Shown here: positions 21,841 to 33,803 of the stretch, piece by piece
Numbering within the stretch: position 1 is the first letter of the stretch
Layout of the letters: each line of letters starts with the position of its first letter
Assembly: GCF_016545825.1 (NCBI RefSeq)
Contig: NC_052618.1
Coordinates: 40,556,196 to 40,620,195 of the forward strand
DNA length: 64,000 nucleotides
Direction of reading: 5' to 3'
Origin: Eucalyptus grandis
Lineage: Eukaryota > Streptophyta > Magnoliopsida > Myrtales > Myrtaceae
Notes under the pieces: generated by a model
Databases searched by the model: none
Told to the model about the DNA's origin: nothing
What the model saw: the letters and a program-made list of their open reading frames with translations, nothing else
Translations under genes and position numbers: made by a program

Positions 21841-23234
21841 AATCCATAATGTTCAAAAACCTACTGCAATTTGCAATCATATTACTAAACTTTGATTTCA
21901 ATTTTCCAAGGAATGGAACTTTTCGTTTCCTTGCCAATTTACGCACTCTACCCAAATTTCGACTAATTTTTCTATCAAAAACTAACGTAGAACTCTGCTT
22001 AACATGTGGCATGTGTGTGGTGGCTAGCACATGCCGCCCCCAATGGTATACTTCCGGCTACCAGCCGTGCGAGGTTCCCTAGATCACCAAAAAAAAAAAA
22101 CTCTGTTTAACACAGTGATGATGTGACATCAACTAAAGGCTGCATCAGCCTTCTAGGAAAAAGGGGGGATATAGAAGAAGAGGATTCCAACCTCGTGACT
22201 CCTTATCCACCTAGCCTTAGCGTTGCGGCCCTTCATCTACTATGAGAGACCACAATCAGTCAATGGGGGTCATAAAGCCCTCATGTGCACTAGATGAGAG
22301 TCACATAGACCCTCGACGTGATGGGCACGGACCACATGACCCTTGCTAGATGAATAGTAAGGTCCTAGCGACATCGTTTTGGATTTCTCTCTTTCCTAGT
22401 CAGTGTCATAGTATGCATGCTACATCATCATCATCTTGTGTGAATCGGAATGCTCAAATGAAGATTTGCTAAAAAATTTGACCAAATTTTTAGTTAAAAT
22501 GCATCAATTGCAAAAATCTAAGAACTCTAATGAGTTTGAGTAGAAATCAAAGTCTGATAGCTAGATTGCAAAGTGAACCCTTGTTCAATGACCGTACACG
22601 AAATTTCCCATCATCCGAAACTTTAGTAAATCCAAGGATATGTGCATGTTTAGGTGTCGAATTAGCAGTCTAGCTTTGAATTCAGCAATTTAGGGGTACA
22701 TGTTAACTCTCTATTAATAGTCGAGGCTACACTACAAACAGATAAAGTTAACCTAAGAAAAGAATGTGTCATCTTATTGACTAGTATCGCAAAATTACTA
22801 AGGATTGAGATATCTCTCAATCCATGAAACTTGAAAGTTGTGTGAAGAACACATATACTCTTCCACAAAACAAAGCGAATGCATATGCGACACTGCCCTA
22901 AAAAATCGAGACATACATATGAATGTGATTAAAGAAAGAAACAGCTTCCCACTTCCTAAAACTCGAGTATTTATACCCTTGTCGTTGACTCACTAGAATT
23001 CTATCTCTCCCAGTGATATTGATCAATATGTCTTCTTAAGACGCTAAACACTAAACTGGGGTGGACGCGTTAAGTTGATAAAAAAAGAAAAAGAAAAAAG
23101 GTAACTGGTATATATTCTATTTTATTTAGTGATGATTGAAAAACAAAGGAGAACATTAATTTAGTGAGCTCAAGAAATTTAGTGTGGTCTAAGTAATTAG
23201 CCAAGAAGGAATAAGAATCTATACACCACAAGGA

Positions 23235-25935
23235 GTTCGCTCCAAAATTATACTTCTTTACGAGTGGAAAAACCTAGAAGACATGTTCCTCGGTTTCTTC
23301 AAACGCGCTTGTTCACCCCAAGAAGAAGGGTTCGTTAAAACAATAGACGAAATGACAGGCTTGAAGAAAAGTCTGTCCGGACTGATGTAGTTTGGAAGAT
23401 CTCTGATGGTGTGGGACATTCTGTCTTCTCTTGAGCCCTTAATGTCTCTTTGGGCCAATCTGTACCTTTCTTGACCAGATAACCCCGTCCATACTCCTTT
23501 GCTTGTGCATAACTGCAACAAGGAAATGGAAAATAAATTGGTCAACTCTGGATGATGCTCAATTATTTTGCAATTTGTGAAAAAAAAAATGGGAGATTCC
23601 CTGTAGTTTATTAGCCTTAATAGCATTGCTGGTGAGAGTCGCCTTTCCTTATCATGGATGTGTTCTCTATGTACAGAATGAGAATACCACTGTTAAAACA
23701 CATAAAACAACAATCAAAACAGAAAAATTTATGTTGTTTGAGAGAGAGAAAAGATTAAAAAAAAAACAGAGCATAGCACTTCATACGTCTTGTGCGAAGG
23801 AAAAAACTGTCGAGTACAATAACTAAATACAAAGCAAAAACTGCTCACGTAGGTGCAACACATAACTGCACACAAACGTGCTATTAACTTCCTAGAAAAT
23901 AGCAAAAACACTAACTGCATAACTTAATTTACTTGGCTGTTTTTTTTTTTTTTACAGAGGAAAACATGACCGAAAACAGCAGCACTGAGATAATTCCAAC
24001 AGTTTCATGTAGATTATTTTGCAGATTGCTAAAGGAGAGCAGTTATTTTTCAAAATTGCTCCAAGTCCGATATAAGAAGTCCATGGTTGGCTTGATCCTT
24101 TGATGCCAGGGATTGATGAGTTCTGGGGTGTACCTGAATTCTTCATCAGCTGACCGTGAGGACCTAATGAGATCGAACACAACCAGTAAACAGTAGATGT
24201 TTTGAAAATCAAATGAGATAGTATTAGGACAACTTGCCTGCTTACCTCAGGTGAGGCCATCTTTGTTCTCTTCGTCATATCTGGTTACAGGCCGTGAGTT
24301 GTGTTATCCAAGCCTACTATGTTTGGGTCCGAACACTTGTAAATGCATTAAGATATGTATTTATTCCTCACCCATGGTGTGATTGATATATATATTGCTC
24401 GACAATTTTGTCCATCGTCATAGTGGAAACATATCGCATAGAGACTGGATGATCTGATATGCAAATATGTTCTCAAAAAATGTTTCTTTTAGTGGCATCT
24501 CATGTGTGAAGCCCAATGGTGGTCTCAGTATTTCTTGAATTGATAGTCTGGTGTAGTAAAATTACTCTAAATAATGACTCAAAAAATGGCTCAAATTGAT
24601 TGGAATAAGACAATCACAATGGCAAACCAAGACCTTAAAGCATTACAAAAGTGGGCCGAGTCAATGGCATATCTGCTTAACTCTCAGTTTACTTAACGCT
24701 GACAGGATTGAGCACCAAAGAGTGAATCGAGAGAGAGAGAGAGAGAGAGAGAGAGCAATCCAACCAGACTCATATACGGCTTGCAAATACAGTAGTCTCG
24801 TCGATCCAAAATCCTGGTAGAAAGATGCGTACCAATGATGCGTTCCTCAATCTTACTCCATGCATGGTAGCAGGAATATGCGCATATTGCGAGATGCTTT
24901 ACGACTTGCGAAACCGTGTATATATACATGGATTTCCTCCTGGTACAAGGCCAATGTTGGCTCAGGTGGTGAACCAGAAAAGAAGCTTCAAGTGACATGG
25001 ACCATGGATTAAGGTGGAAAGAGAACTAGATCTTGGCTGAACTTCTCCCCCAAGCCTCCCCTTTCTTGTTTTACTTGGAAATATGGGAAAATAATCCAAA
25101 GATAATCTCTATTTTTCATCAAAAGCTATACAGAACACTTTCCGATCACAAACTTCAAGAGACACACAGTAACGCATAAAGAAAAGGCAAGACAGAAGGA
25201 AATCAAGATGAAAAGAAAGGGAAGACGGCAGAAAATGTAATTTGCCACAGTTAAATCCATAGTACATCTGGTGCCTTTGGTCTCATTTTTCAGTAGTCAG
25301 AAAATGCATACGATGGCATCTTTTAAATAGGCTAGTTTACAGAAAACTGAAAAGCAAGAGGACAGCAACGTGTGCATGGTGATTTATGATGCCTCGAACC
25401 CATTTCAGCAAAAGCATAAAACAAATGGAAGAACTAAGCTTATCTACTACAGAAGGCGATGGAAAGTTTGAACTGTAAAGTAAATGAAGAAGCGTCCATG
25501 AATCTTCTCACAATGCACCGAAAATATATATGCTATCAAAACTACGAACACTTTTACACAAAAGCGACGGGAAAAGAGAGATGATGAACATAGTGGAAGT
25601 GGAAAATTTGTCATGAAAAGAAGAAGATACATTCAGTTGCAAACAAAACCAGAAAAGAGTCACTGAAAGGACCCTCAAGATATTTCACTAAATTCGGATA
25701 AGGGAAATACAAAACAACTCCACATTTGAATAACTCATGGCTTTGTAAGATTTCAAGTCCCGGGAAGGACTTGTTTGATTCTTCGAGTCGCCATTTCTGA
25801 GTTATCAAACTCGATAAGGAGGGCTTGAGGGAGAGAGTTCAGGCAAGGTCGAGTGCTCTTGGATTCTCGCTAGTTCCTGATAAACAAACTTTCTAGGGGG
25901 GAGAGAGAGAGAGAGAGAGAGAGAGAAGGGCGATA
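23235..25935 (-). other. Putative transcription unit, copy 1 (unknown)
   Basis: The minus strand has a TATA box, a CT-repeat leader (25,895-25,927), a short open stretch ending RRIKQVLPGT-stop (about 25,758-25,800) and, 2.2 kb further, a strong 3' splice acceptor with pyrimidine tract (CTTGTTGCAG, ending at 23,517). The exon-like block behind that acceptor has two open frames, one reading GQERYRLAQRD and the other KKGTDWPKETLRAQEK; neither is known to me. Open frames also occur around 24,870 (CYHAWSKIEER) and 24,060-24,170 (SADEEFRYTPELINP). The frames are not all intact in the sister copies, so this may be a non-coding RNA gene, a gene relic, or chance. No function is proposed. Confidence 0.35.
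24729..24755. repeat. GA microsatellite, unit 1
   Basis: (GA)n in a position shared with units 2 (30,106-30,135) and 3 (36,124-36,148), so it predates the triplication. Confidence 0.9.
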
Positions 25936-25957
25936 CTTGAAGCAATGGAAAGGAGAA

Positions 25958-25965
25958 TATATATA
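25958..25965 (-). promoter_or_regulatory. TATA box, unit 1
   Basis: On the minus strand: CGAGCCCTCTTC, TATATATATTCTCC. The TATA motif and the flanking GCGAGCCCTC and TTGCTTCAAG words are retained in all three tandem units, and a CT-rich leader follows. Confidence 0.5.
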
Positions 25966-27194
25966 GAAGAGGGCTCGCGGCCTTTCAACCAGCACAGAAA
26001 TCAAATAGACATTGGATGCTCCACAGTTTAATGTGGGGAAAAGAAAGAGAAGCCTTAGCCTCAATTCCTAGGAATTCCTTTTTGTGTGCGCGCGTGTTTG
26101 CATTGTCAGACGAATTTCCTTGAAGTTGAAGTTGCAAGGCAGGTCTAGGCAGTTCAAGATGACAAAGAATAGCAAGGGTAAAAGGAATATTATTCACAGC
26201 CCAATTTACGTTATACACCAAGTTTTGTGAGAAATTGCGTAAAAAGTCTTATACCTTGTCCTAAACCTTTTAACTGATTCAATTATGTCATGAACCTTGT
26301 TTAAAAAGTGTGATCGATTCCTTTCGATTAATAATACCAGAAATTGCCTTCATATCACCCAAAAAGTGCTTATGTGCCATCCTTAAGCTACACCTTTGAG
26401 GATAATTTTTAGACTTAATTATAGTTTGTCAATAAAAATGAGGCAAAATTAAAGTTTTTCATTGCAGTTCTCCGTAAATATTTGGGATTTGATTGAACCA
26501 AAGGAAAGATTTTCTGTGTAAATAAGACAGAAATGATGTGCTCTCTTTTTTCCATGTGATGCAACTTTTTTGGAAATATTTCCCAAGACAGGAAGTTGAC
26601 ATTTGCGACCATCTCGGTCCGATGATACATTTCTTTTGTTGGATTCCACTGCCTGACAACCAATCACATTGAAGCCTCAACCAATGTGCATCTCCGGAAC
26701 AAGAGGAACGGTTTCTACTTTGTTTCTTCCATCCTTGTCCAGCTTGCCACGATTAAACCAAAGCTAAGGTAGCTTGCGATTTCTCTCGAGGACAAACCGA
26801 TGGTTTTCATGGCGGCCCACAGAGATTTTTCATCCTACTCGATGGAAACCAAAATGCCTATGGCACGTTGCTTTGAGATCTCATTGGTGGCAAGAGCTCT
26901 CCTTGATTAAGTAGAAAGGAGAAGGCTACCCAATGATTTTTCCGTCGAAATGCGCCTCTCCAATTAGACTAGATCACCACAGAGCTAGCTAGCTCGCTCA
27001 ATGTCTCTCTCGCCACACGCGCACGCACGGATGCGTGCACGACCCTTGATGGTCAAGTACTTGTAATTCTTTTATTTGACGAGAATAAATATTCCAGGCT
27101 CTAAGTTCCAAAGCCCTTGCTTGGATCTAGAACATATCAAGACATATTTCCGCTTGAAAGAAGAACACGTAATTAACCTCATATAGATTTAGTT

Positions 27195-27895
27195 AGGAAG
27201 AATTATTTAAAATGTCATAACCCTATTGTATTTGTACAAATTGAGTCATAAATCTTTCAATTAGTCAATTAAGTGATACACATTTTAATAATTTGCCAAT
27301 TAAGTCTATCTAGCCAATTTTGACCTTAAATCGCTGACACGATTGCCAATTGCCTCACGCGGCATGGTCGTTCACTAACAAGAATAACTTTTTTGAATTT
27401 TTTTTCCTCTTCTTTCCTTTTTTTCTTTTTTGGCCCTAACTTTGGCTCGAAGAGGTCGTCGGCTAACCCTTCCCAGCATAGGCAAGGGCCTCCACCCCTC
27501 ATTAGCCACAAGCAAGGACCTCCCCCGATGAGTGCTATGAATCCCTCACCCAAACTAGGTGAGGATCACTAGCCCTCAGCTATGGCCATAACTTCATCAG
27601 CCCAAAGTTACAAAAAAAAACAAAGAAAGAAAATAAAATAAAATAGAAAAAAAAATAAAAATACTAAAATATTAAAGAAATTGTTCATTTCGGCTCACGC
27701 AAGCCTTCTTACACGATTATGTTGCGTAGGACAGCCAACATCCAATTCTGTGTTTTCTGACAAAAATTGACTGGATGAACTACATTGATAAATTATCAAA
27801 ATGTTTAAGATTTAATTGACATAATTGAAATGTTTATGACTGAATTAGCATAAGTATAATAGGATTAGGATTTTTTTTTTTTTTTTTTGTAATTT
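27195..27895. mobile_element. Long-TIR (MULE-like) element at the unit 1/2 junction
   Basis: The left arm (AAAATGTCATAACCC...) and right arm (...ATAATAGGATTAGGA...TTTTCCCC) are inverted and share the words TTAATTGACATAATTGAAATG and GCCAATTTTGACC. The core has pyrimidine/GC-rich/purine parts (27,390-27,660). It sits exactly where a SYP2/PPR junction fragment would be expected by comparison with 33.25-34.0 kb, so a deletion accompanied or followed the insertion. Confidence 0.75.
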
Positions 27896-28934
27896 TCCCC
27901 GTTGACAACCTAATGCAATTGGAAACCATTTCACTAAACTCAGATTTCAATTATTCAAGGCGTTGAACTTTTCTCTGTTTTCTTTATGCAATTGATGCAT
28001 TCCTATCCAATTTTGGACAACTTTTCTTTTGTCAAAAATCTGACGTAGCATGGCAACGATGTAATGTCAGCTGAGCTGTACTTCAGCCTAATCGGAAGTT
28101 CGTGCGGCCCTCATGCGCACTAGGCGATAGCCACATGGACCCTCATTCTGATGGGCGAGGGCCGCACGGCCCTTGCTAAATGGATGGTAAGGTGTAGCGG
28201 CATCGCTCTGATTTCTTTCTTCTTTCTTGCTAACGTTGTGCTACGTGTGCCACGTCAACATCCTGTAAGCACCGGAACATGATTTGCTCGCAAATTTGAT
28301 CAGATTGTGATAAAAGCGCATCAATCCCAAAAATCTAAAAGAGAAAAAAAAAGAAAAAGCACATATGATTATTGAAAGTTCAGTGAATCCAAGGATATGT
28401 GTGATAAGGTGTCGAATTAGTTGCCAAATAGGACCATTGAGAGGTACTTGAAATTAGAATTATCCTAAGAAATAAACTGGTTATATAAGTATCATGAAAT
28501 TACAAATATTGAGTGAATACTTTCAATCCATGAAATTTGAAAGTTGGGTAAAGAACTCGTCTACTGGCCTAAAAATTTGAGAATATAGATATGGATACGG
28601 CTAAAGAAAGGCACAGCTTCTCAGTTCCTAAAACTCAGCATCTATTCCTTAGTCGTTGACTCGTTACAACTCTCTCTCACTCTCTCTCAGTGATATTGAC
28701 TATGACCAATGTGTCTTCTAAAGATGCTAAATTGGCGTAGACGTGTTAAGCTTGTCAAAAGAAAAGAAAAAAAATGGAACTGACGAATATCCTATCTTAT
28801 TTAGTGATGATGGAAAGCAAAGGAGAGCATTAATTACTTATTTCAAGAGATTAATGTGGTTTAATTAATTAGCCAAAAAGGAATAAGGATCTGCAGCAGT
28901 ACAACAACTTCATTCCAAGTTTATGCTTCCGTTC

Positions 28935-30102
28935 AAGTGTGGAAAAACCTAGAAGACATGTTTCTTGGTTTCTTCACGTGCACTTGTTCACCCCAAGAAA
29001 AGGGTTCGTTAAACGATAAAAGAAAAGACAAAAGACTTGAAGAAAACTCTGTCTGGACTGATGTATTTTTTGGAAAATCTCTGATGGTATGAGACATTAT
29101 GTCTTCTCTTGAACCCTTGGTGTCTCTTTGGGCCAATCTCTATCTTTCTTGACCAAATAATCCTGTCAATGCTCCTCGGGCTGTACTATTTTTTATCTGC
29201 AAGAAGGATATAGAAAGTAAATTGGTCGATGGCGGTAGAGATGTAAACGTCAACCCCAGATGATGCTTGATTATCTTGCAATTAGGTCAGAAGAGCGTGA
29301 GATTCACTGTAGTTTATGTGACCTTTATAAGTTTGCCGTGGGAGCTGCCTTTGCTTAACATGGATTTGTTGCTTATGTACAGAATGAAAATCAAAGTAAC
29401 TCCCACACTACCAGAGTCTAAATCCATGGGTAGCAGGTGCAATGCATCTTGTTTCATGCTGATCATTTTGCAGAGTTGAAATGGAGAGCAGTCATTTCTC
29501 AAAATTGCTCCAAGTCTAATCTAAGAAGGTCACGATTTGCTCAATCCTTCGATGCTGGGGATTGATGACTTCTGGGGTAACGCGAAAGCTTAATCAGCTG
29601 ATTGGAGGACCTAACGAGATCGAATAAAATCAGTAGACACTGTAATTAGGAGATATCTCAAAATCAAACAAAACAACATTAGGACTACTTGCCTGCTTAT
29701 CTCGGATGAGGCAATCCTTGTTGTGTGCATCGTGCCCAGCCACAGCTTATGAGTTGTGTTATTTTTAGCCTACTATACTAGGATGAACTACGAACATCTT
29801 GAAACGATTATAGGGATGTATTTATTTCTCATAAGCAGTACAATTTATATATATATTGTTCCTTCAACATGGTCTGTCATCACACTGAAAAAGATCTGAT
29901 ACACAAAACAATCACCATGCAAAATATATCAAATGTGTGTTCAAATGGTGTCTAACGTGTGAAAACCTGTGGCAGTTCCAATAGTTCTTGAATTGTACTT
30001 AATCTGGTATAGTATAACCACTCTTTAACAGTAATGACTTGACATTGTTCCAAAAAAAATAGCTCAAATTCAAATGTACAAGACAGGCACCATGGCAAAC
30101 CC

Positions 30103-30135
<33 letters not shown>

Positions 30136-31165
30136 AACCCAAGCAGACTTGCTTGCATATACAGTAATTTAGAAAGATATCGAACCAACTCACAACTGTG
30201 GCTTCCTCAATCCTATTCCATGCATCATAATAGGATTATCCGGACATCACGAGATGCATTGACAACTTGTGACGCCACGTATATAAGCATGGGTTTCCTC
30301 CTGGGACAAGGCTTACGTCCTCTCAGGTGGCGAAGCAGAAAAGAAGCTTCAAGAGACACGAGCCATGGATTAAGGTGGAAAGAGAGAACTAGACCTTGTG
30401 TGAACGCTCCACCTCAAGCTTCCCTTTTCTTGTTCACTCTAAAATACGAGAAAATTATCTATAGATAATCTCTCTTTTTCATCAAAAAATGGACGGAATA
30501 CTTACCAATCAAAATACCAAAAGACACTTGGCAATGCCAAAAGATAAGGCATTGCAGAAGGAGGCACCCTTTAAAGTGCAATTAATAGCAATTTTGCTTT
30601 GGCATTGTCTCTTGCAAATAATCAAGGACACCTGAAAAATATCAAAATGAAAAGAAAAGGAAGACAGCAAAAAATGTAATTTGCCACAGTTTAAGGCAGA
30701 ATACCTCAGGTTGCTTTGGTTCAAAAGAGTTTTATAGTAATCAGAAACACTTGCGATGGCATCATTTAAATTGTATTTCCATGGTAGTTCGCAACAGCTT
30801 TTTAGAAAACGGAAGAGCAAAAGGACAGCAACATGTGCATGGTGATTTATGATATCTCAAACCTAATTTGACAAAAGCATAAAACCAATCTTCTCCAAAA
30901 ACAACTCTGCATTTTAATAACTCATGGATTTGCAAGATTTCAAGTCCAAGGAAGGACCCCTTTTGTTCTTCGAGTAAACAATTCAGAGGCATCAGCCACA
31001 GTAAGGAAGTAGAAAGGACGACGGCTAAGAGAACAAGGCAAGGAGCCTTGAGGGAGAGAGTTCAGGCAAGGTCGAGTGCCCGTGGATTCTCGCTTTGTCC
31101 TTGATATGATGAGCTTTCCTGGCCAACATGGCAAACCTTGAGATGGAGAAGAGAGAGAATGGGGA
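28935..31165 (-). other. Putative transcription unit, copy 2 (unknown)
   Basis: Same layout as copy 1. The acceptor CTTCTTGCAG (ending at 29,198) is kept, but the exon-like block has lost one of the two frames through a stop (GQER-stop; the other frame stops after EKT). The LPGT-type short frame ends RRTKGVLPWT. These lesions suggest copy 2 does not encode the same peptide as copy 1. Confidence 0.3.
30106..30135. repeat. GA microsatellite, unit 2
   Basis: A pure GA run at the position equivalent to 24,729 and 36,124. Confidence 0.9.
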
Positions 31166-31187
31166 CATTTGAAGCAATAAAAAGGAG

Positions 31188-31194
31188 TATATAC
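31188..31194 (-). promoter_or_regulatory. TATA box, unit 2
   Basis: Minus strand GCGAGCCCTCAACTGTATATACTCC, aligned with the motif in the other two units. The downstream leader is pyrimidine-rich but lacks the expanded CT repeat of unit 1. Confidence 0.45.
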
Positions 31195-32174
31195 AGTTGA
31201 GGGCTCGCCGCTTTCTAACTAAATAGAAGCCAAATAACATTGGATGCTCCACAATCTTATGTGGGGGCAAAGAAAGAGAAACTTCAAGGGCTTCAACTCT
31301 AGGCTATTGGAAATAACATAGCATTACTAATACCTAGGGATTGTTTGCGTGTGTATGTTTGCATTGTCAAAAGAATTTGCATGAAGTTGAAGTTGCAATC
31401 TAGGTTTTAGTGCCCCTAGTCTGTTGGAGATAACAAAGAATAGCCCGAGTTCAAGGAATGGTACTTACAATCCAATTTACACTACATACCAAGGGTTGGG
31501 GGAAATTTACACAAGAATCTTAGATCATAAATGTATAACGCAATCAAGTTCTAAGCATTTCCATTGGTTTAATTAAGTCATAAATCCTTTTTCACAAAGT
31601 GCAATAACTTTCTTTTGATGAACGGTCTCTAAAATTGTCAATTGTCACTTAAAAAAAAATGCTTATATGGGATCCTTGAATTGCAGTTTTCTTGATAATT
31701 TGAGGACTCAATTACATTTTCTTCACAAAGATTTAATTGAATCAATTTAAATATTTAGGACTCAATTGCACTTTTTGATAAAGTTTTAGGATTTGATTGA
31801 ACCCATTGAAAGACTTAGGACCCAATTGTATTCCATATATAAGATTTAGGACTTGTGGCCGACCTGTTGTCATGTATATAGGACAGCAATAATGTGCTCT
31901 CTTTTATTCCTGTGATGCAACTTTTGAGAATATGTTTCCCAAGATAGAAAGTTGACATGTGCGACCATCTCCATCCATTCATGAAGATTTCTTTGTTTGA
32001 TTCCACTGCCTGACTGCCAATCACATTGAAGTCTCAACCAATCACTTTGTTTCTTCCATCATTGCTCAATTTGCCACGTTTAAATCCAACCAAAGGAAGC
32101 TTGCGATTTCTCTAAAGGACAGACACACGGTGGTTTTCATTGTGCCCCACCGAGATTTTTCGTACCATTCAATT

Positions 32175-32909
32175 GTAACCAAGCGGGGAAAAATATCAAA
32201 AAAGTCCAAAACATATAACACTAATATCAGTTCAGTCATAAATCTTTCAATTGTATCAATTAAGTCCTAAACATTATAACGGTTTGTCATTTTAGTCTAT
32301 CTGATCAATTTTGATTAGAAATCGCCAACATAGACACCGACTGTCCTATGTAGCACGATTGATGCTAACACAAACAAAGTTATTAATTTTTCTTTTTTTT
32401 CTTTTCTTTTCTTTCTTTGTTTTTTTCACAACGCTAGGCTAGCAAGGACACCAGTTGACCATCATCAGCCATAGGCGAGAGCCAGCAATTCTCGCCTAAT
32501 CTAAGCAAGGGTACTGTGGCCCTCGCCAGCCAAAGGCAAGGGCCTCTTCACGCTCGCTAAGATCCATGCAAGGTTGTTGCAGCCCTCTTTTGGGTTTGGG
32601 CAATAGCCACACCCGTGGCCATTGAGGTCACAAAGGTCTTGCCTATGGCCACCAACCTCGCCGGCCCATAGTTGGGACAAAAAATTAAATTGGCCACATC
32701 AGTGAGGCCGTGCTACGCAAGATAGATGACATCCATATCAAAGATTTTCAGCCAAAATTGGCTACATTAACTAAATTAAAAAAATTATCAAAAGGTTTAT
32801 AACTTAAATAGCACAATCGAAAAGTTTATGATTCAAATAGTACAATTGAAAAGTTATAAATGAATTGATACGATTGTAATAGTTTTATGAATTTTTTGGC
32901 ACTTTCCCT
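32175..32909. mobile_element. Long-TIR (MULE-like) element in unit 2
   Basis: It starts CGGGGAAAAATATCAAAAAAG and ends TTGGCACTTTCCCTA, with inverted arms of about 170-200 bases containing CCAATTTTGATTAGAAATCGCC-like words and a pyrimidine/GC-rich/purine core (32,385-32,700). Units 1 (26,845) and 3 (39,030) keep the empty site, so insertion came after the triplication. Confidence 0.8.
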
Positions 32910-33064
32910 AATAGTGACATGTTGCTTTGAATCTCATTGGTAGCAAGAGCTCTCCTTGGTTAAGTAGAAAGGAGAAGGCTGCCCAATGATTTTTCCGCCG
33001 AAATGCGTCGTTTTAATTAGACGAAACCACCACAAAGCTCTCTCTCTTCCTCCGACCACACGCG

Positions 33065-33091
33065 CGTGCGCACGCACGCACGCACGCACGC
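33065..33091. repeat. CGCA microsatellite
   Basis: (CGCA)n run. The equivalent places in unit 1 (27,015) and unit 3 (39,205) have shorter, degenerate versions. Confidence 0.85.
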
Positions 33092-33379
33092 ACAATCCTC
33101 AAAGATAGAGTGCCCGTGCTTCTTATTTCCGACCGTGTACATTTTCCGGGCTGTAATTTCCAGAACCCCTGCTTGGGTCCGGAACAGAACATAACATACT
33201 TCCACTCGAAGAGAAGAACACGTGATTGACCTCATATAGATCTAGTTAAATTTATTGAATAGCTAAATCCAAAGGGCAATCTGTATCTTCCCCTCAAAGC
33301 GTGCCACTCAGGAGAATAATATCCAGTCAGTCATACGAAAGAGAAACGAGAGAACCCCGCTAGAACCGAATGAAGAAAC

Positions 33380-33546
33380 CAAAAGGATCAATAAATAGAA
33401 AAGAACAATAACACTGTTCCACGCTTATGCACGCTAAACTCATCTATGATGAGTAGCGGCAAAACTTGTACCAACAGTGAAGAGATAATCTAGCGCTGTC
33501 GCACCTTGACTGCCTAACATGCTCCGACGCTAGAGGATGAGGACAA
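33380..33546 (-). pseudogene. SYP2 gene 3' end fragment (last codons + 3' UTR)
   Basis: It matches 39,500-39,700 base for base over long stretches, including AACCAAAAGGATCAATAAA, CACGCTTATGCACGCTAAACTC and the terminal codons up to the stop at 33,530-33,532. Only the last few codons of the SNARE gene (LVLIL-stop) and its 3' UTR are present. The preceding exon sequence is replaced by PPR gene sequence. Confidence 0.9.
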
Positions 33547-33803
33547 GCGAGAACAGAGCGTGTGCACGAGAAAGGGAGTTCAGAGACGTGTGACTGGCGA
33601 CGAGGTCGGTGAGGAAGTGGAGGTGGGATCGGAGCATGGAGGCGTGGACGGCCTTCAGGGAGGTCAAGGAGTCGCATTGCTTGATGAGGGTGATGCCGGT
33701 GTCGGACCAGACGGGTCGACGGACGAAGGGAGTGGCTTGATTCCGCGAAGAAGAGAGAGTGAGAGTGGAGGGGCTCGAGCGCGCGTAGTCTCTGCAATTT
33801 CAT
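33530..33803 (-). pseudogene. Chimeric PPR 5' / SYP2 3' fragment
   Basis: It starts with ATG at 33,803 and aligns with the first ~80 codons of the PPR gene (M-x-LQRLRALEPLH-x-HSLFFAES), then continues after a one-base deletion (near 33,738) in the shifted frame as SLTSLKAVHA and ALFSL. At about 33,547 it passes directly into the last SYP2 codons (LVLIL-stop). The join falls in a stretch where both parents have similar bases (TTCG...CTT/CTG), so microhomology or unequal crossing over could have made it. It is not expected to be functional: it has no PPR array and the SNARE part is only five codons. Confidence 0.85.

Larger units (their letters stand above)
21841..27193. repeat. Tandem unit 1 of the ~6-kb triplication
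   Basis: Collinear with units 2 and 3. Anchor motifs occur in the same order: AAATCCAAGGATA (22,630), the acceptor-preceded exon-like block (23,250-23,520), the GGTCCTCA block (24,160), a GA microsatellite (24,729-24,755), the LPGT block (25,750-25,770), the TATA box (25,958), and the GAACACGTAATTAACCTCATATAGAT end (27,165-27,190). The expected SYP2/PPR junction fragment is missing at its right edge, replaced by a MULE-like element. Confidence 0.9.
27896..33546. repeat. Tandem unit 2 of the ~6-kb triplication
   Basis: Collinear with units 1 and 3. Anchors: AAATCCAAGGATATG (28,397; written GAATCCAAGGATA here), exon-like block (28,950-29,200), GGTCCTCC block (29,600), GA microsatellite (30,106-30,135), LPWT block (30,940-30,985), TATA (31,188), CTCATATAGAT (33,230) and the SYP2-like 3' tail (33,380-33,546). 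It carries its own MULE-like insertion at 32,175-32,909, absent from the other units. Confidence 0.9.
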
